DNA from: Uliginosibacterium sp.
Lineage (GTDB): Bacteria > Pseudomonadota > Gammaproteobacteria > Burkholderiales > Rhodocyclaceae
Direction: 5' to 3'
Length of the DNA: 64,000 nt
Assembly: GCA_016718265.1 (NCBI GenBank)
Contig: JADKDZ010000005.1
Span: 372,001 to 436,000 of the forward strand
Shown here: piece after piece, positions 61,006-64,000 of the stretch
How positions within the stretch are numbered: position 1 is the stretch's first letter
Layout of the letters: each line of letters begins with the position of its first letter
Notes under the pieces: model-generated
Told to the model about the DNA's origin: nothing
The model's database searches: none
Seen by the model: only the letters and a program-made list of their open reading frames with translations
Made by a program: the position numbers and the translations under genes

Positions 61006-61349
61006 CTACAGACAAGATCCGTGCAGGGGTGCGAGGCCATGGTGCCGCCGGGCACGCGTACAGGCGTCGTTCAGATGCCCGCCAAACCATCAGGGAGAAA
61101 TCCCGGCAAGGATCGGGTCGGAATGCGTAGATGGCACATTGCACGGCCTGCCCGATCACTCCAATCAGCGCAACGCAGCGGGGCACCCGCACCGGTACCC
61201 CGCATGCGGCAGAGGGTAGCGGTTTCATCGTCCGCTAGCCCATCGGGCACACCGCCACCTTCACTCAACAATTGGCTGCGGTCAAAGGACACACGAAATG
61301 ACGCACAGCAGGCTCCGCAGCGAATACAGGGGTCGAGGTCCTGACTCAT
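61006..61349 (-). pseudogene. YkgJ-family Cys-cluster protein, frameshifted
   Basis: The ATG at 61349 starts MSQDLDPCIRCGACCASFRVSF, the Cys cluster of the YkgJ family (predicted Zn/Fe binding). The frame breaks at about 61190: the next frame reads RCVALIGVIGQAVQCAIY then RPDPCRDF. It breaks again at about 61075, where NDACTRARRHHGLAPL leads to a stop at 61006. Joined, it gives about 110 residues, the usual length. Upstream it is in frame with the TrmB-like remnant without a stop. Confidence 0.65.
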
Positions 61350-61718
61350 GGCGCCTCGCCCGGCAGTGGTCAGACAGAGACGATAGAGCGCTTGGCCTGA
61401 AGCCAGTAATTTGCGCTCAAATGGCGTCAACGCTTGTGTTGGCAGCCAGTCTTCAACTGATGGAGGAGTGCCCGTCAGCACGCCGAAACCGATCGCCAGC
61501 TCTTCAATATAGGTCCGCCAGTTGCTGCGGCATTCGAACACACCGCCCAGTTTCGGTATCACCGGAAAAACACCTCGCCATGGCCTGATCGGAATGCGTC
61601 CAGGTTCCAGGGCGCAATGGGCTTGATAGGCCTGCTCGCGATGCCGCGCAACAAGCGCGATCAGTTTGTCATGCGGCCCGGTCTGAGCCGTGCGGATTTC
61701 GCGAGAATTACCGAACAT
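61350..61718 (-). pseudogene. TrmB-like SAM-dependent methyltransferase with internal deletion
   Basis: From the ATG at 61718 the frame reads SREIRTAQTGPHDKLIALVARH, then GRIPIRPWRG, and then jumps to VFPVIPKLGGVFECRSNWRTYIEELAI and ALTPFERKLLASGQALYRL. The two ends match the N- and C-termini of a TrmB-related methyltransferase family. The whole central Rossmann part with the SAM-binding motifs is missing. It cannot be catalytic. The family assignment is from memory of its characteristic ends. Confidence 0.5.
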
Positions 61719-62575
61719 CTGCCGCCCCCATTGCAAGAGCGCTGATGAGATCTCATCCACACTGCGCATGGGCCGGATATGGAGATGCATGCGTTCAGCC
61801 ACCGGATAGGCGCGGCGCAGCAGATTCAGCCACTGCTTCGCGCCCAGGCGGCGTGGCGCGGCTCGACCTTGAGCAAAACGGCGCGCCAGAAGTCTGCTAG
61901 CAGGAGGATGACTCGCGGCCAGTCCTGCTCAACCGTTCTTGCGGCCTCGCTCCTGCTGCACGGCGCGGATGCGTTCGACCAGAAAAGGATCTGCCACCGC
62001 ACCGCGCCCGAGCATGACGTCCGCACAGCCACTCTCCGCTCGACACCGCCAGTAGTCTGCCGTATTCCAGACCTCTCCGTTCGCGACCACCGGTACGCGC
62101 ACCGCCTCCGCGATCGCTCCAAGCCACCCCCAATGTGCGGGCGGGCGATAGAACTCGTCTCTCGTGCGGGGTGGACCACCAGACCATCAACGCCGCCGTC
62201 CGCCAACGCTTGAGCAATGGCAACACAGCGAGACTTGTCGGAAATCCCGAGGCGCATCTTGGCCGTCACCGGCACCTGACCCGCGACCGCTGCAACGCAC
62301 GCACGCGCAATCCGGTGCAGCAACTCCGGTTCGTCTAGCAGAGCCGCCCCCACCTCGGTGGCGGTTGACGATGGGAGCTGGACAACCGAAATTCAGATCA
62401 ATGCCGGCGGGATGAAGACTGCTCAGGCGCGCCGCGTTTTCGGCCAATGACACAGGTTCGACCCCAGCAGTTGTATTTCGACCGGCGTCCCGGAAACGGT
62501 ACGGGCTCCTTGTTTAAGCTCAGGCGCCAATCTGAAACAGGCTCGGTTTGGCAATAACGTGCCGGTGACGAAGTG
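61719..62575 (-). pseudogene. dusC: tRNA-dihydrouridine synthase (DusC-like), truncated and frameshifted
   Basis: Pieces in several frames spell DusC, which reduces U16 of tRNA: TGTLLPNRACFRLAPELKQG, GTPVEIQLLGSN, SLAENAARL, GIDLNFGCPAP with the active-site Cys, LLHRIARACVAAV, VTAKMRLGISDKS, ALADGGVDGLVVH, then the C-terminal LGAKQWLNLLRRAYP. At least three frameshifts are needed (about 62475, 62370 and 62170-61870). The first about 30 residues are absent: recognisable sequence starts at about 62575, where the divergent DUF1178 fragment also starts. Confidence 0.7.
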
Positions 62576-62925
62576 CGGCGTTTGAGACCCAGCAACAGCA
62601 AGAAGCCGTGCGCTGCCCGATCTGTGGGTCGCACGAGATTAAACGCCTGCCATCTGCGCCACATCTGGCGCGGCCTGCGCCCACAGCAATGCCCGCTGTC
62701 CAAGGGTCGACTCCCGCACAGCAGATCATGGCCGCACTCCAGAACCAGGCAGCCCAATCGGAGGACGTCGGCGAGCGCTTTGCAGAAGAGGCGCGCCGTA
62801 TCCATTACGGCGATGCCGAAGAACGCGACATTCGTGGCGTAGCCAGCGTGGCGGAAGCCAGAGACCTGCTGGCAGAGGGGATCAGTGTGTTACCTGTTCC
62901 GGCGAAGAAAGCAGATCTGCACTGA
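62569..62925 (+). pseudogene. DUF1178 family protein, N-terminally truncated
   Basis: The frame from 62569 reads RSAAFETQQQQEAVRCPICGSHEIKRLPSAP (in pieces) through to a DUF1178 C-terminus (RFAEEARRIHYGDAEERDIRG and GISVLPVP). The usual N-terminal part with the first Cys pair is missing; an in-frame TGA sits at 62566. Translation could start only at an internal GTG (62608). It shares its 5' breakpoint with the divergent DusC fragment. Confidence 0.7.
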
Positions 62926-63143
62926 GCACAGCCCCGTCCGGCCTCGTTTCAGGGACGAAGCACAACGGGAAAAGTAGATCGAACGCCGCGACAAAGCGTT
63001 GGACAGGCGCAGGGCCAACCCTCCGATGCGAAACAGGGCGGGCTGAGCGGGCTCGGCGAGGGATTAGTGTGATTTTCATGGTCGGCCTCCTTCGGACAGA
63101 AGCCAGCCGGACATGATGACAAGACGGTGACGACACAAACAAC

Positions 63144-63169
63144 AAGAGGAAGGCTTTCGCCTTCCTCTT
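63144..63169 (+). terminator. Hairpin upstream of the IS element
   Basis: AAGAGGAAGGC-TTTC-GCCTTCCTCTT, a perfect 11-bp stem. It probably ends transcription from the left, before the IS. Confidence 0.6.
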
Positions 63170-63179
63170 CAGATCACTG

Positions 63180-63207
63180 ACAAAGCCCCAAGGAATTGGG
63201 GCTTTGT
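63180..63207 (+). terminator. Palindromic hairpin at the IS1182 left end
   Basis: ACAAAGCCCCAA-GGAA-TTGGGGCTTTGT, a perfect 12-bp stem 29 bases before the transposase ATG. Insertion sequences often carry such a hairpin to block read-in transcription. It could be part of the IS left end. Confidence 0.55.
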
Positions 63208-63235
63208 CGTATCTGGCCGGGTGTATGATGTAGGC

Positions 63236-64000
63236 ATGCTAAAGCCTGCCCGCCCCGCTCAGTCCGAGCTTGAGATGGTGACACTCGAGTCTCTGGTTCC
63301 CCAGGATCACCTGCTCCGTCTGATTGATTCGCATATCTCGTTTGACTTCATCCGCACCGCGTGCGAGCCGCTGTACTGCGCCAACAACGGTCGCCCGGCA
63401 CTCGATCCGGTCATGCTGTTCAAGATGCTCTTCGTGGGCTACTTGTTCGGTGTGCGCTCCGAGCGCCGTCTGGTCAAGGAGATCGAGGTCAACGTGGCCT
63501 ACCGCTGGTTCGTGGGATTACGCCTGACCGATGCGGTGCCGGACGCCTCCACCTTCAGTCAGAACCGGCGACGTCGCTTTGCAGGCACAGACATCGAGCA
63601 ACGCATCTTCGATGGCATCGTCGAGCAAGCCATTGAGAAGAAGCTCATTGGCGGCCGTGTGCTCTACACGGACAGTACGCACCTGAAGGCCAGTGCCAAC
63701 AAGCGCCACTTCGAACTTGTCGAGGTTGAGCAAACGCCGGCCGCCTACCTGGCCGAGTTGGACGCGGCGGTCGATGCCGAGCGTGTAGCCGCCGGGCACA
63801 AGCCCTTGGCACGAGACAAGGATGAGCCGCCCGATAGGGGCGGATCAGCGTCCCATTCGGGCGCTGACGCAGACACGAACACGCTCGAAGACAGCGCCAA
63901 ACCAAGCACCACCACGGCTTCCGAGTGTTCCCGGGAGATCAAACGCAGCACGGTCGATCCGGAGGCCGGTTTCATGGTGCGTGACCAGAAGCCGGTCGGC
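63236..64000 (+). CDS. IS1182-family transposase, N-terminal part (runs off the window)
   Basis: The ATG at 63236 opens a frame that reaches the window end (255 codons). SLVPQDHLLRLIDSHISFDFI, PALDPVMLFKMLFVGYLFGV and SERRLVKEIEVNVAYRWFVGL are the N-terminal DUF772 region of IS1182/IS5-like transposases. DASTFSQNRRRRF and VLYTDSTHLKA follow, with the first catalytic Asp. The frame is intact as far as seen, in contrast to the broken genes to its left, which suggests a recent arrival. The right end is outside the window. Confidence 0.85.
   Translation, partial: MLKPARPAQSELEMVTLESLVPQDHLLRLIDSHISFDFIRTACEPLYCANNGRPALDPVMLFKMLFVGYLFGVRSERRLVKEIEVNVAYRWFVGLRLTDAVPDASTFSQNRRRRFAGTDIEQRIFDGIVEQAIEKKLIGGRVLYTDSTHLKASANKRHFELVEVEQTPAAYLAELDAAVDAERVAAGHKPLARDKDEPPDRGGSASHSGADADTNTLEDSAKPSTTTASECSREIKRSTVDPEAGFMVRDQKPVG

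Larger units (their letters stand above)
62926..63235. other. Spacer before the IS, with a possible small minus-strand ORF
   Basis: A minus-strand ATG at 63079 (MKITLIPRRARSAR) follows a strong GGAGG site and opens a short basic reading frame to 62882. I do not recognise it, and it overlaps the end of the DUF1178 fragment. The spacer otherwise holds two hairpins near the IS start. Confidence 0.3.

Overview
The window is about 64 kb of GC-rich chromosomal DNA. Gene content and order point to a betaproteobacterium, most likely of the Rhodocyclales: exbB-exbD-lpxK-Trm112-kdsB-adk, rpsT facing murJ, aceE-aceF-lpdA with a lipoyl domain fused to E3, nudJ-like next to mnmA, DUF2788 next to pfkA, and cydP-cydA-cydB-cydX. 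This rests on family recognition only. No rRNA, tRNA or CRISPR array was seen.

Layout. 1-2.3 kb: a membrane signalling protein cut by the window edge, a ModA-like binding protein and a 5'-truncated chemotaxis receptor. 2.6-4.3 kb: an IS30-family remnant and a GH5 cellulase-like lipoprotein. 4.5-7.8 kb: dbpA broken by an exact 8-bp tandem duplication, and a lipoprotein with two fibronectin-III domains and a polyserine linker, broken by an exact 5-bp tandem duplication. 8-10.7 kb: msbA and two tiny tandem paralogues with matching promoters. 11-19.5 kb: mnmA, a Nudix hydrolase, ilvE, a zinc-finger protein, a GFA protein, folD (frameshifted), waaF and small enzymes. 19.5-25.5 kb: SpmAB-like protein, YajQ, ppnP, pfkA, argF, rpsT. 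25.6-38.4 kb: murJ, the lipid A/CMP-Kdo/ExbBD operon, xseA, sodB, thiolase, and an LpxH-like phosphoesterase with two glycosyltransferases and dgkA. 38.5-46.8 kb: the pyruvate dehydrogenase operon, next to a kinase-less PAS protein and a FixJ-like regulator whose receiver has Glu where the phosphorylated Asp belongs. 46.9-54.7 kb: a QseBC-like two-component system, an outer-membrane protein, cytochrome bd genes with a Crp-type regulator, and a copper-associated protein. 54.9-59.8 kb: two more FN3/polyserine lipoproteins, both disrupted. 59.9-62.9 kb: six consecutive genes, all broken. 63.2 kb to the end: the start of an IS1182-family transposase.

Most intact genes serve envelope biogenesis (MsbA, LpxK, KdsB, WaaF, MurJ, DgkA), central metabolism (PfkA, PDH, IlvE, ArgF) and respiration (CydAB). 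The accessory layer is a set of secreted carbohydrate-active lipoproteins (GH5, one beta-helix protein, two probable concanavalin-like proteins).

The signals I rate highest are: (1) a gap-free 96-bp leader with possible hairpins upstream of all three FN3/polyserine lipoprotein genes, which carry unrelated C-terminal modules; (2) the PAS-only protein and Asp-to-Glu regulator next to the PDH operon; (3) two 63-64 aa paralogues behind matching promoters that share an identical 19-bp box over the -35. A caution: many single-base indels lie in or next to homopolymers in conserved genes, so part of the apparent gene decay may be sequencing or assembly error.
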